Source: JAHEJE01 sp965216335 (lineage in GTDB: Bacteria; Pseudomonadota; Alphaproteobacteria; Rhizobiales; Aestuariivirgaceae). Taken from it: 64,000 bases of DNA. The notes beneath the pieces were generated by a model, which was given only the letters and a program-made list of their open reading frames with translations, made no database searches and had not been told where the DNA came from. This document shows, one piece after another, positions 33,038 to 41,606 of the stretch. The stretch lies in the NCBI GenBank assembly GCA_965216335.1, contig OZ244154.1:3224001-3288000 (forward strand). Reading direction: 5' to 3'. How positions within the stretch are numbered: position 1 is the first letter of the stretch; each line of letters opens with the position of its first letter. The position numbers were made by a program, and so were the translations under genes.

Positions 33038-33967
33038 TCAGTGTTTCAGACTGCCGGGCAGCGGATGCGCCACCGGCTCCTTCGGTTTCAGACCGTAGCG
33101 GGCGATGATCCGCCAATAGCCCTTGATCAGATATCCGCAATTGTCCTTCAGCAGCCGCTCCTTGTTGGCGCGATAGTAGCCCGGCAGCTTGTACCAGGCC
33201 ATATTGGGATGTTCATGGTGCGCCATGTGCAAGTTGTTGTTGAGCAGCATCAGCGAGATCACCGGATTGGCCTCGACGACAATCGTCCGGCAGCCAATCT
33301 GGTCATGCGCCCGGTGTTCGGCATAGGACCGCATCAGGGTCAACGACAGGCCCCAGTAGGCTATGCCGATGACGTACTGCCAGAACGCCATGCCGCACAC
33401 CTGGGTGACCCACAGCCACACCAGCACCAGCCCGGCACAGTGTGCCAGCCAGACGCCGGCAACGGCACGATTGCCCGCGACGACGGCGGCGATCTCATCC
33501 TTCAAGAAATGCGCCGCCGCCATGACCGGCCCGATGATCATCCGCCCGGCGAACGTGTTGTTGATCGTGTAGATCGTCCGCAACAGCGCCGGCGTCCGCG
33601 CCCAGGCCTGCGGGTCCATGTAATAGGATTCCGGATCGATGTCCGGGTCGGTCAGGTGGTCATTGTTGTGATGCTTCAGATGCATCGCCTTGTAGCGCCG
33701 GTAAGGGTACAAGAGCCCGACCGGCAGCCAAACCAGCGCTTCGTTGATCAGGCTGGATCGCGTCGGATGTCCGTGCACCGCCTCATGCTGCAGGGAACCC
33801 ATCATACAGACCAGGAAGGCGCCGAGCGGTGTGGCTACAAACCAGCCCAGCTCCTGCCAGAAATACGTCACCAGCCCGTAGCCGCACCACACGGCTGCGA
33901 TGAGCGCCAAAGTCTGCCATTCAATGCCTTGCCCGCCTGTCGCGCGGACGCTCTCGGTTGCACTCAC
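33038..33967 (-). CDS. Membrane fatty acid desaturase-family oxygenase
   Basis: A 309-residue membrane di-iron enzyme. It has the family's His boxes, HEAVH (LQHEAVHGHPT), HLKHHNNDH and HMAHHEH, with several hydrophobic helices between them. Members desaturate acyl chains or hydroxylate alkanes and amines. Its pairing with an FAD amine-oxidase-like gene points to a small-molecule oxidation step rather than plain lipid desaturation, but this is inference. A MITE lies within 20 bases of its start codon, so its promoter is in or beyond that element. Confidence 0.8.
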   Translation of the reverse strand: MSATESVRATGGQGIEWQTLALIAAVWCGYGLVTYFWQELGWFVATPLGAFLVCMMGSLQHEAVHGHPTRSSLINEALVWLPVGLLYPYRRYKAMHLKHHNNDHLTDPDIDPESYYMDPQAWARTPALLRTIYTINNTFAGRMIIGPVMAAAHFLKDEIAAVVAGNRAVAGVWLAHCAGLVLVWLWVTQVCGMAFWQYVIGIAYWGLSLTLMRSYAEHRAHDQIGCRTIVVEANPVISLMLLNNNLHMAHHEHPNMAWYKLPGYYRANKERLLKDNCGYLIKGYWRIIARYGLKPKEPVAHPLPGSLKH

Positions 33968-33981
33968 GTTGTATGTCCCTA

Positions 33982-34245
33982 GGGTCAGGACCCATTAATT
34001 GACGCCATTCTGCGCAGCGGGAGTGCCCGCTGAGCAGGCAGACAGGCGCTGGAAACCTGGTTGGTTTGCAAGCCTGTCTAACGCACTCAGCGGGCACTTC
34101 CGCTGCGCCCGCAGGGTTCGCCAAGGAGGGCTCGCCTGCAGGCAAACAATGCTCGATAAGGCATAAAGCCTGATCTTGCGCTTGTTTTCCAGCATTCGAA
34201 CTCTCCTTGGCGAACAGAATGGCGTCAATTAATGGGTCCTGACCC
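33982..34245. mobile_element. MITE with perfect long terminal inverted repeats (TA target)
   Basis: The outer inverted repeats are perfect over at least 32 bases, 33981-34012 and 34215-34246, starting AGGGTCAGGACCC. TA flanks both ends (33980-33981 and 34246-34247), as for IS630/Tc1-type insertion. Inside lie further nested inverted repeats: GTGCCCGCTGAG near 34022 against CTCAGCGGGCAC near 34086, and TTCGCCAAGGAG against CTCCTTGGCGAA (34203-34214). It has no coding capacity. Confidence 0.88.
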
Positions 34246-34511
34246 TAGCCCTTGCGGCAAGGGTACTGCTGACAGCTGCTGTCACAAAGGAGATTCTGCG
34301 CACAAAGCGTTTATGATTGCACGCAAATGTAAAGTATGTTGATTATTGTAAACATACGCCAAAATATTACCTCCCCTAGAAGAGCAGGGCTATCGCAAAT
34401 GTCAGTGTTGATATCCGATTGGCAGCACAATCTTGCCTTCCTCGGGCTTGACCCGAGGACCCAGAAAGCCACTTGCGCCGAATTCGCTGCACTCTGGGTC
34501 CTCGGATCAAG

Positions 34512-34775
34512 CCCACTACTGTCCGGTTTAACGTTGGGTGAAGGCACATTTCTTCCATTGCATCGGATAGTTGCATGCGCTGAAGAAAGCTCCGACATGA
34601 TTCCGGCTTGGCTCCCTGGCATTCCCTCCCCTAGAAAAGGGGAGGGCTAGGGCGGGGATTGATGGCGGTGCAAAAGATTGAAATCGTTGCCGAATTGCAC
34701 CGCCATCAACCCCCATCCCAACCTTCCTCCTTTCTGGGGGAAGGAGCAATCATCGCTTAACCGGACAACAGTGGG
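34512..34775. mobile_element. MITE-like element, copy 2 (TGTCCGGTTTA ends, TCAAG duplication)
   Basis: The ends are inverted: CCCACTACTGTCCGGTTTAA on the left and TTAACCGGACAACAGTGGG on the right. A TCAAG direct repeat flanks the element (34507-34511 and 34776-34780). It shares its left ~105 bases and a family A core with 1514-1762. No gene is inside. Confidence 0.82.
34624..34744. repeat. Family A palindromic repeat, copy A3
   Basis: The arms are CCCTCCCC-TAGAAAA-GGGGAGGG and CCTTCCTCC-TTT-CTGGGGGAAGG. The 13-bp inner stem TTGATGGCGGTGC/GCACCGCCATCAA is perfect. Four G-runs (GGGG-A-GGG-CTA-GGG-C-GGGG) are in the left arm. It is the core of the MITE-like copy 2. Confidence 0.85.
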
Positions 34776-34872
34776 TCAAGCCCGAGGAAGGCAGAAAACA
34801 AAGTCCAAAACCATATGCGATAGCCCTGCCTAGAAAGGGGACAGGGCCTATCATTCCGGAGAGCAAGCCAAC

Positions 34873-35718
34873 ATGGACAAGCGCGAAACCGTCGACATTT
34901 TCCGCACGCGCATCACCGACCTGATCGAGCGCACCGGCCTGTCGCGCTCGCGCTTTGCCGCCAGTGCCGGGCTTGACCGTTCCACCCTGTCGCAGCTCTT
35001 GTCGGACACCAACGTGCGTCTGCCACGCGCCGAGACCATCGCCCGCATCGCCACCCGCCACTCGGTCAGCATAGACTGGCTGCTCGGCCTGTCGCAGGAA
35101 GACCTTGTCGCCACCGACATCGTGCCGCAACTGGTGATCGAACCCGACGCGGCCATCCCGGCTGACGAACGCCTTGAGCGCTGGCAGGACGAAGCGCGCG
35201 GCTACAAGACCCGGTATGTGCCCGCCACGCTGCCCGACCAGCTGAAGATCGACGAGGTGATCGCCTATGAAACCGGCAAGCTGGGAGAACAGGCAGCCGA
35301 GGCATGGGAGGACATCGCCCGCATGCGCATGTCGCAGCTTGAGCAGCCGGCGAGCGAAATAGAGGTCTGCTCGCCGCGCCAGGCCGTGCTCGACTTCGCC
35401 AGCGGCTGCAGCATGTGGCGCGACCTGCCGCAGGCGGTGCGCAAGCGCCAGCTTGAACATATGCGCGACAAGCTCCGCGCCGATTATCCCTCCTACCGCT
35501 GGTTCCTCTACGATGGCCGCGAACGCTTTTCCGTGCCCTACACCGTGTTCGGTCCCAAGCGCGCCGCGGTCTATGTCGGAGACATGTACTTCGTGTTCAA
35601 TTCCACCGAGCACATCCGCGCCCTGACCGGCCATTTCGACGACCTGATCCGTCATGCCGTGGTGCAGCCCAACGAAGCTGACACCTTCATTGCCTCGCTG
35701 CTGGAGGAAATGTCATGA
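34873..35718 (+). CDS. XRE-type HTH regulator with an uncharacterised C-terminal domain
   Basis: A 281-residue protein. The N-terminal helix-turn-helix (residues ~8-70: FRTRITDLIERTGLSRSRFA, then AGLDRSTLSQLLSD) is of XRE type. A linker and a large C-terminal domain follow (residues 100-281, with RYVPATLPDQLKIDEV and YRWFLYDGRERFSVPYTVFG), which may sense a ligand. It overlaps the next gene by 4 bases (ATGA). The pair therefore looks like a regulator with a cytoplasmic PhnD-like partner. Its own promoter is separated from the coding start by repeats. Confidence 0.78.
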   Translation: MDKRETVDIFRTRITDLIERTGLSRSRFAASAGLDRSTLSQLLSDTNVRLPRAETIARIATRHSVSIDWLLGLSQEDLVATDIVPQLVIEPDAAIPADERLERWQDEARGYKTRYVPATLPDQLKIDEVIAYETGKLGEQAAEAWEDIARMRMSQLEQPASEIEVCSPRQAVLDFASGCSMWRDLPQAVRKRQLEHMRDKLRADYPSYRWFLYDGRERFSVPYTVFGPKRAAVYVGDMYFVFNSTEHIRALTGHFDDLIRHAVVQPNEADTFIASLLEEMS

Positions 35719-36536
35719 GCGCCGGCCTCGGCCTGATCGCCTCGCTGCCGATGTATGACCTTCCCGAAGTCCGCCCGGCCAACACCGCGATATGGAAGGC
35801 CGTGCGCGACCGCCTGCGCGATGCCGGCATGGCAAATGTCCCCGATGAACTTGAGCGTGACGGCAACGTCGAGCGCCACTGGTCGAGCGAGCGCCTGCTG
35901 TTCTCTCAGACCTGCGGCTATCCGCTGACCCATGCCTACGACGGCAAGCTGCAGTTGCTCGCCACACCGCTGTACGCCGTGCCCGGTTGTGTGGACGCGA
36001 ACTACCGCAGTTTCATCGTCGTTGCCGAACAAGACGCCTTTCGTAAACCTGCCGATCTGGCCGGCCGGCGCGCTGCTTACAACACGGACGATTCGATGTC
36101 CGGCATGCTGGTGTTGAAGTCGGTGTTCGCACCACATTCAAGCGCCGGCCGCTTCTTCGGCGACGTGATCTGCTCGGGCGGCCACGCCCGCTCCATGCAG
36201 ATGGTTGCCGACGGCGCCGCCGATGTCGCAGCCATAGACTGCGTCACCTATGCCCTGTTGCAGCGCCACCGCCCACAACTTACCGGCAGGTTGCGCATCA
36301 TCGCCGAGGGACCGCTCGCCCCGTCGCTGCCATTTGTCACCTCGCCCGGCATGGCCTCACAACAAGTTGACATGCTCCGCCAGGCGCTTGTTTCGGTGAT
36401 CGCCGACCCCACATTCAGGCAAGCTCGCGAACAGTTGTTCCTGTCCGGCGTTGCCGTCCTGCAGCGCAGCGACTATGAGCGCATACTGGATATCGAACGT
36501 GAAGCAGACGCCCTGGGCTACCGAACCCTAGCCTGA
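35715..36536 (+). CDS. PhnD-like phosphate/phosphonate-binding-fold protein, no signal peptide
   Basis: A 273-residue protein of the PhnD/SBP type 2 fold. It has LIASLPMYDLPEVRPANTA at the N-terminus, YRSFIVVAEQDAFRKPADLA, GRRAAYNTDDSMSGMLVLK, the SGGHARSMQMVADGAADVAA block and an IDCVTYALL segment. These resemble phosphite/phosphonate ABC binding proteins. There is no signal peptide or lipobox, so it should stay in the cytoplasm. The ATGA overlap with the HTH gene suggests a ligand-sensing partner rather than a transporter part. No permease or ATPase lies nearby. Confidence 0.75.
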   Translation: MSAGLGLIASLPMYDLPEVRPANTAIWKAVRDRLRDAGMANVPDELERDGNVERHWSSERLLFSQTCGYPLTHAYDGKLQLLATPLYAVPGCVDANYRSFIVVAEQDAFRKPADLAGRRAAYNTDDSMSGMLVLKSVFAPHSSAGRFFGDVICSGGHARSMQMVADGAADVAAIDCVTYALLQRHRPQLTGRLRIIAEGPLAPSLPFVTSPGMASQQVDMLRQALVSVIADPTFRQAREQLFLSGVAVLQRSDYERILDIEREADALGYRTLA

Positions 36537-36562
36537 AGGCGCTGACGGAGGAACCGACGCCA

Positions 36563-37192
36563 ATGATCGATCTATACACCTGGAGCACTCCGAACGGCCG
36601 CAAGGCGTCCATCGCCCTTGAGGAAATGAGCCTGGCCTACGAGGTCCATCCGATCAACATCATGAAGGACGAACAGTTCCAGCCGCACTTCCTCAAGATA
36701 TCGCCAAACAACCGGATTCCCGCCATTGTCGACCGTGAAACCGGTCAATCGGTGTTCGAATCCGGTGCCATTCTGATCTACCTGGCTGAAAAGACGGGAA
36801 AGTTTCTTGCTGCCGAGGGTCCGGAAAAATGGGCCGCACTGCAATGGCTGATGTGGCAGATGGGCGGCCAGGGGCCGATGTTCGGCCAGGCCCACCACTT
36901 CCTGCAGTTCAACCCCGGAAAGGCACCCTATGCCGAGGCGCGCTATGGCAACGAAGCCAAGCGGCTCTACGGCGTCCTCGACCGCCGTCTGGCCGAAGTG
37001 GAATATGTCGCCGGCGACTACTCCATTGCCGACATGGCGATCTTTCCCTGGTGCGCCCGGTTCGAATGGCAGCGGGTTGATTTGAACGCGTACAAGAACG
37101 TCGTCAGATGGTATAATGATCTGTCAGCGCGCCCGACAGTGCAGCGCGGCTACAGGGTGCCGGATGATACTCAGGACATTCCACGGCCTTGA
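36563..37192 (+). CDS. Glutathione S-transferase family, YfcG-like disulfide-bond oxidoreductase
   Basis: A 209-residue GST. The N-terminal thioredoxin-fold domain (IDLYTWSTPNGRKASIALEE) carries the TPNG motif of nu-class YfcG/YghU. It is followed by ISPNNRIPAIVD and FESGAILIYLAEKTGKFL, which bind glutathione. The C-terminal helical domain has QWLMWQMGGQGPMFGQAHHF and YSIADMAIFPW. These enzymes reduce disulfides using glutathione. It starts 27 bases after the PhnD-like gene. Confidence 0.88.
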   Translation: MIDLYTWSTPNGRKASIALEEMSLAYEVHPINIMKDEQFQPHFLKISPNNRIPAIVDRETGQSVFESGAILIYLAEKTGKFLAAEGPEKWAALQWLMWQMGGQGPMFGQAHHFLQFNPGKAPYAEARYGNEAKRLYGVLDRRLAEVEYVAGDYSIADMAIFPWCARFEWQRVDLNAYKNVVRWYNDLSARPTVQRGYRVPDDTQDIPRP

Positions 37193-37273
37193 GGCGCCCG
37201 CGAACTGCACCCGGAAACGGCGTGAAACGAAATGGAACATTCCGGGAAACGGGCGAACAGGAACGAAAAGGCG

Positions 37274-38386
37274 ATGAAACGGTTTGCGTATAGTCTCGCG
37301 TTATGCCTGGGCCTGCTGCTGGCGGCGGCCTCCGTCCCGTCCCATGCCCAGCAGGCCGAAGCCCTGGTGGTGGGTGTCGATGAAGTGCGCCAGGAGCCCC
37401 TGTCGCAGACCGTCGCGGTGATCGGCCAGGTCGTCGCCCAGCGCTCGAGCCGGGTCGCCGCACAGGTTGCCGGAGCGGTGCGCAAGCTGCATGCCGACGT
37501 CGGCGATCGTATCGAGGCCGGCGCCGTCATCGCCGAACTCGACAGCGACACCAAGCGCGCCGAACGCGATGTGCTCTATGCCCAGCTTGAAACCGCCCGG
37601 GCCGAATTCAAGACCGCGCAGATACAGCTGACGCTGGCCCAGCAGGAACTTGACCGCCAGCAGCGGCTGGAAAAGTCCGGCGCATTCTCCAAATCCCGCT
37701 TCGAGACAGCCCAACAGGAGGTCCTCAAGGCGCAGTCCGAGATCGAACGCACCAAGGCGGTGATGGCGACCCGGCGTGCTTCCGCCCGGGTTCTGGAGCT
37801 TGAGATCGAACGGGCGCGGATCAAGGCGCCGTTTACCGGCATCGTCGTTGAGCGCGTGACCGACAGCGGCAACTACCTGCGGGTCGGCGATCCGGTCATA
37901 AGGATCCTTTCCGACGACCAGTTGGAGATCGAGGCCGAAGTGCCCTCGCTGCGCATCGCCGGACTGAAGCCCGGCTATCGTGTCGCGGCCAACCTGGAGG
38001 ACGGCACGACGTTTTCCGCCGTTGTGCGCGCCGTTCTGCCGGTCGAGAACCCGATGACCCGCACCCGCCCGGTACGCTTTCAGCCCAACTGGCCGGACAA
38101 TATCGCCCGGCTGGCCGATGCCCAGTCGGTCACCGTGCATCTGCCGGTCGGCCCGCCGCGCGACGTGGTGACGGTGCACAAGGACGCCGTCGTCCGCAAG
38201 GCCGGCGAGGCGGTGGTGTTCGTCGTCGATGAGGGCACCGCCAATCCGCGCACCGTGCGGCTTGGCGAGGCGACCGGATCGCGCTTCGAGGTGCTGGCCG
38301 GTCTGAAGGCCGGTGAGGTCACCGTGGTGCGCGGCAACGAGCGCCTGGTGCCCGGCACCAGGGTGAAGGTCAGGACCGGATCGTAA
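37274..38386 (+). CDS. RND efflux periplasmic adaptor (membrane fusion protein)
   Basis: A 370-residue adaptor. The start MKRFAYSLALCLGLLLAA gives a signal peptide ending near SHA-QQ. The barrel/lipoyl domain (VAAQVAGAVRKLHADVGDRI) is followed by a coiled-coil hairpin of ~75 residues (AQLETARAEFKTAQIQLTLA onwards), a second lipoyl half (IKAPFTGIVVERVTDSGNYL) and a beta-barrel. It links the inner-membrane pump 17 bases downstream with an outer-membrane channel not encoded here. Confidence 0.9.
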   Translation: MKRFAYSLALCLGLLLAAASVPSHAQQAEALVVGVDEVRQEPLSQTVAVIGQVVAQRSSRVAAQVAGAVRKLHADVGDRIEAGAVIAELDSDTKRAERDVLYAQLETARAEFKTAQIQLTLAQQELDRQQRLEKSGAFSKSRFETAQQEVLKAQSEIERTKAVMATRRASARVLELEIERARIKAPFTGIVVERVTDSGNYLRVGDPVIRILSDDQLEIEAEVPSLRIAGLKPGYRVAANLEDGTTFSAVVRAVLPVENPMTRTRPVRFQPNWPDNIARLADAQSVTVHLPVGPPRDVVTVHKDAVVRKAGEAVVFVVDEGTANPRTVRLGEATGSRFEVLAGLKAGEVTVVRGNERLVPGTRVKVRTGS

Positions 38387-38402
38387 CGCGGACGCTGCCA
38401 CA

Positions 38403-41400
38403 ATGAACCTCATCAAGGCATCCATCGAACGGCCCATCGCGGTGGTCTCGGCCGTCATCATGGTGGTGCTGTTCGGCTGGTTGGCGCTGCAGACCATTCC
38501 CATCCAGCTTGCCCCGGACGTCGACCGGCCGGTGATCACCGTCAACACCTTCTGGCCCGGCGCCGCGCCGGCCGAGATCGAGCGCGAGATCACCAACCGC
38601 CAGGAAGAGGTGCTCAAGGGCATCAGCAATCTGAAGTCCATCGAGAGCCGCTCGTCGCGCGGTTCGGCCCGCGTCACGCTCGAATTCCAGGTCGGCACCA
38701 ACATGGACAAGGTGCTGCTGCTGGTCGCCAACCGGCTCGACCGGGTGATCGGCTATCCCGAAGAGGCCGACGAACCGACCCTGTCGCTGGCCGGCGCCGA
38801 GGACCGGCCGATCGCCTGGTTCATCCTGACCCGGCTGCCCGGCAACACCCGGCCCGTGCACGAGTACGGCGACTTCATGCGCGAAGTGATCCAGGACCGC
38901 ATCGAGCGGGTCGACGGGGTGTCCGAGGTCAAGCCGCGCGGCGGCAGCGCGCGCGAGATCAGGGTCACGGTGCGGCCTGAACTGCTGGCCCGCTATCGCC
39001 TGACCGTCGCGGAGGTGACGAACGCCCTGCGCCGCGCCAACGCCGCGATCAGCGCCGGCGATGTCGAGGAGGGCAAGCGCTCGTATATTGTGCGCACCGA
39101 TGGCGAACTCAACACGCTTGCCGCCGTGCGCGAGGTCGTGTTGCGCGCACAGCAGGACGCGGCCACCGGCCGTATCGGCCGGGTGGTCGTCGGCGATGTG
39201 GCGGCCGTGGCCTTCGGGTACAAGGAGCCGGCCGCCAGCATTCGCCAGCAGGGCGAGGTTGCGCTGGCATTCAGCGTTCAGCGCCAGGTCGGCGCCAATG
39301 TGATCGCCACCATGGCCGGCATTCGCGAAGCGGTCGAGGAACTGAAGGCCGGGCCGATCCCCGATGCCGGCCTCAAGGTGCAGCAGGTCTATGACGAGAC
39401 CGACTACATCAACTCCTCCGTCAATCTGGTGCAGCAGAACATCTGGGTCGGCGGCACGCTGGCGGCGGTCATCCTGCTGATCTTCCTGCGCTCCTGGCGC
39501 GCCACGCTGATCGTCTCCATCGCCATACCCGTTTCGGTCATCGGCTCGTTCGTTGCCATGGCCGCCCTGGGCCGGTCGCTGAACGTCATATCGCTGGCCG
39601 GCCTTGCCTTTGCCGTCGGCATGGTGGTCGACGCCGCGATCGTCGTGCTCGAGAACATCTACCGCCTGCGCGAGCGCGGCATGCCCGCCGCCAGGGCCGC
39701 CTATGAAGGCGCCCGCCAGGTCTGGGGCGCGGTTGCCGTGTCGGCCCTGACCACGGTCATGGTGTTCATTCCGATCCTCGTCATGCAGCTCGAGGTCGGC
39801 CAGCTGTTCCGCGACATCGCCGTGGCGATCTCGGTTTCGGTGCTGCTGTCGCTTGTCGTGTCGGCGACCGTGCTGCCGGCCCTGTCGAGCCGCCTGCTGA
39901 TCAACTCGCACCGCACCGGGCGGCTGTTTCTGCCGGGCATCGACCACTTCGCCAACGGGTTCGTCGCCCTGGTCACCGGCTATGCCCGCATGGTACTGAG
40001 GAGCAGGGTTCTGTCCCTGACTGTCGTTGCCGCGGTGTCATGCGCAACCGCGCTCGCCGCCTGGACCTATCTCCCCAAGCTTGAATACCTGCCGAACGGC
40101 AACCGCAACCTGGTGTTCGTCAGCCTGATCCCGCCGCCGGGCTACAACCTGACCACCATGACCGAGATCGCCACCCGCTTCGAGGACGCAACCCGGCCCA
40201 TGTGGGCCAGCGAGACCGGTCCTGAGTCCAAGCCCGGCGAACCGCCGAAGATGGATCGGTTCTTCTTCGTCGCCAGTCCGCGGTTCACCTTTATCGGCGC
40301 TGCTGCCGTCGATCCCAGCAAGGCGGCCGGCCTGCGCCGCCCGATGAACGAGATCGTCTACCAGCAGCCCGGCACCTTCGGCTTTGCCGGCCAGCTGTCA
40401 CTGTTCGGCCGCGGCCTCGGCGGCACCCGGCAGATCGCCCTCGACATTTCCGGGCCCGACCTTGAGCAGGTCTTCGGCATCGCCGGCCGCGCCGCCGGCA
40501 AGGTCGAGGCACTGCTGCCGCGCAATGAGGGCAACGGTTTCCGGCCGGTGCCCGGGCTTGAACTGGGTGCGCCCGAGGTGCGGGTGATCCCGGACCGCGC
40601 CCGGCTGGCCGATGCCGGGGTGTCGACCCGCGATCTCGGACAGGCGATCGATGCCTTCAACGACGGCCTCAGGGTCGCCGAGGTGACCATCGGCAACGAC
40701 CGCGTCGATCTGATGCTGAAGGGCGACAGCGGCCAGGCCGAGCAGACCCAGAGCATCGCCAATCTGCCGGTGGTCACGGCGCAAGGGCTGATCGTGCCGG
40801 TGTCCTCGCTGGCCCGGGTCGAAATGACCGCCGGGCCGACTGAGATCCGCCACAAGGAACGTTCGCGCACCGTGTCGCTGATGATCACGCCGCGCGACGA
40901 TATCTCGCTTGAAACCGCACTCGCCATGTTGCGCGCCGATGTGATTGGCGCCCTCAAGTCCGAAGGCCTGCCGGACGGCATCCGCATGCGTCTGTCCGGC
41001 ACCGCCGACAAGCTGGAGGTGACCTGGAACGCCATGCAGGGTCAACTGCTGATCGCCCTGATCATCGTCTTTCTGGTGATGGCGGTGCTGTTCGAGAGCT
41101 TCGTCTATCCGCTGATCATCATGCTGTCGGTGCCGCTGGCCGCCGCCGGCGGCGTGGGAGGGCTGACGGTGCTCAACATGTATGTGCCGCAACGCCTCGA
41201 CATGCTGACCATGCTCGGCTTCGTCATCCTTGTCGGCATTGTCGTCAACAACGCTATCCTGCTGGTCCACCAGACCCTGCTGCACATCCGCCAGGAAGGC
41301 ATGGACGCCCGCGACGCGATCATCGAGGCAACCCGCAACCGTGTGCGGCCGATTTTCATGTCGACGCTGACCAGCGTGTTCGGCATGCTGCCGCTGGTGA

Positions 41401-41588
41401 TCCTGCCGGGTGCCGGGTCCGAGTTGTATCGGGGCCTGGGGTCGGTTGTCGTCGGCGGTCTGTCGCTGTCGGCGCTTCTGACCCTGATCATCATCCCGCC
41501 GATGCTGTCGCTGGTCGTCGGTCCGCTGGAAGCGCGTCGCGGCGCGCGTGACGCGAAAGAGGAAACAGCGGTTCAGGCGGCTGAGTAG
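38403..41588 (+). CDS. RND superfamily efflux transporter (AcrB/HAE-like)
   Basis: A 1061-residue proton-driven inner-membrane pump. TM1 (PIAVVSAVIMVVLFGWLALQ) is followed by a large periplasmic porter loop, the GRSLNVISLAGLAFAVGMVV helix holding the Asp pair characteristic of RND proton relay (MVVDAAIVVLENI), and a second porter loop. The second TM set is IALIIVFLVMAVLFESFVYP and GIVVNNAILLVHQTL. It is preceded by its adaptor gene and followed by a family B repeat. The drug or metabolite exported is not readable. Confidence 0.92.
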   Translation: MNLIKASIERPIAVVSAVIMVVLFGWLALQTIPIQLAPDVDRPVITVNTFWPGAAPAEIEREITNRQEEVLKGISNLKSIESRSSRGSARVTLEFQVGTNMDKVLLLVANRLDRVIGYPEEADEPTLSLAGAEDRPIAWFILTRLPGNTRPVHEYGDFMREVIQDRIERVDGVSEVKPRGGSAREIRVTVRPELLARYRLTVAEVTNALRRANAAISAGDVEEGKRSYIVRTDGELNTLAAVREVVLRAQQDAATGRIGRVVVGDVAAVAFGYKEPAASIRQQGEVALAFSVQRQVGANVIATMAGIREAVEELKAGPIPDAGLKVQQVYDETDYINSSVNLVQQNIWVGGTLAAVILLIFLRSWRATLIVSIAIPVSVIGSFVAMAALGRSLNVISLAGLAFAVGMVVDAAIVVLENIYRLRERGMPAARAAYEGARQVWGAVAVSALTTVMVFIPILVMQLEVGQLFRDIAVAISVSVLLSLVVSATVLPALSSRLLINSHRTGRLFLPGIDHFANGFVALVTGYARMVLRSRVLSLTVVAAVSCATALAAWTYLPKLEYLPNGNRNLVFVSLIPPPGYNLTTMTEIATRFEDATRPMWASETGPESKPGEPPKMDRFFFVASPRFTFIGAAAVDPSKAAGLRRPMNEIVYQQPGTFGFAGQLSLFGRGLGGTRQIALDISGPDLEQVFGIAGRAAGKVEALLPRNEGNGFRPVPGLELGAPEVRVIPDRARLADAGVSTRDLGQAIDAFNDGLRVAEVTIGNDRVDLMLKGDSGQAEQTQSIANLPVVTAQGLIVPVSSLARVEMTAGPTEIRHKERSRTVSLMITPRDDISLETALAMLRADVIGALKSEGLPDGIRMRLSGTADKLEVTWNAMQGQLLIALIIVFLVMAVLFESFVYPLIIMLSVPLAAAGGVGGLTVLNMYVPQRLDMLTMLGFVILVGIVVNNAILLVHQTLLHIRQEGMDARDAIIEATRNRVRPIFMSTLTSVFGMLPLVILPGAGSELYRGLGSVVVGGLSLSALLTLIIIPPMLSLVVGPLEARRGARDAKEETAVQAAE

Positions 41589-41606
41589 GTATGGAGCACA
41601 ATATCC

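Larger units (their letters stand above)
34435..34791. repeat. Interrupted REP-like hairpin (CTCGGGCTTGA type)
   Basis: The left arm is at 34435-34464 and the first part of the right arm at 34494-34511. The remaining right-arm bases CCCGAGGAAGG are found after the MITE-like insertion at 34781-34791. Removing the insertion and one copy of TCAAG gives one continuous near-perfect palindrome. Confidence 0.8.
34384..34829. repeat. Outer palindrome of a nested repeat array
   Basis: GCAGGGCTATCGCA (34384-34397) pairs perfectly with TGCGATAGCCCTGC (34816-34829). Between them lies a second palindrome, which itself holds an inserted MITE-like element. The arrangement is therefore three repeats inside one another. 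Confidence 0.8.
34246..34872. other. Repeat-filled intergenic region
   Basis: This gap between the MITE and the HTH regulator gene is mostly built of nested palindromes (34384-34829). The leftmost part is AT-rich and includes GTATGTT (34338-34344) and AACATAC (34356-34362) as a small palindrome, possibly an operator. No coding sequence was recognised. Confidence 0.7.

Noticed and set aside
38370..39947. A 525-codon minus-strand frame opposite the RND pump
   Set aside because: It is a shadow of a strongly conserved transporter and rich in His, Gln and Asp.
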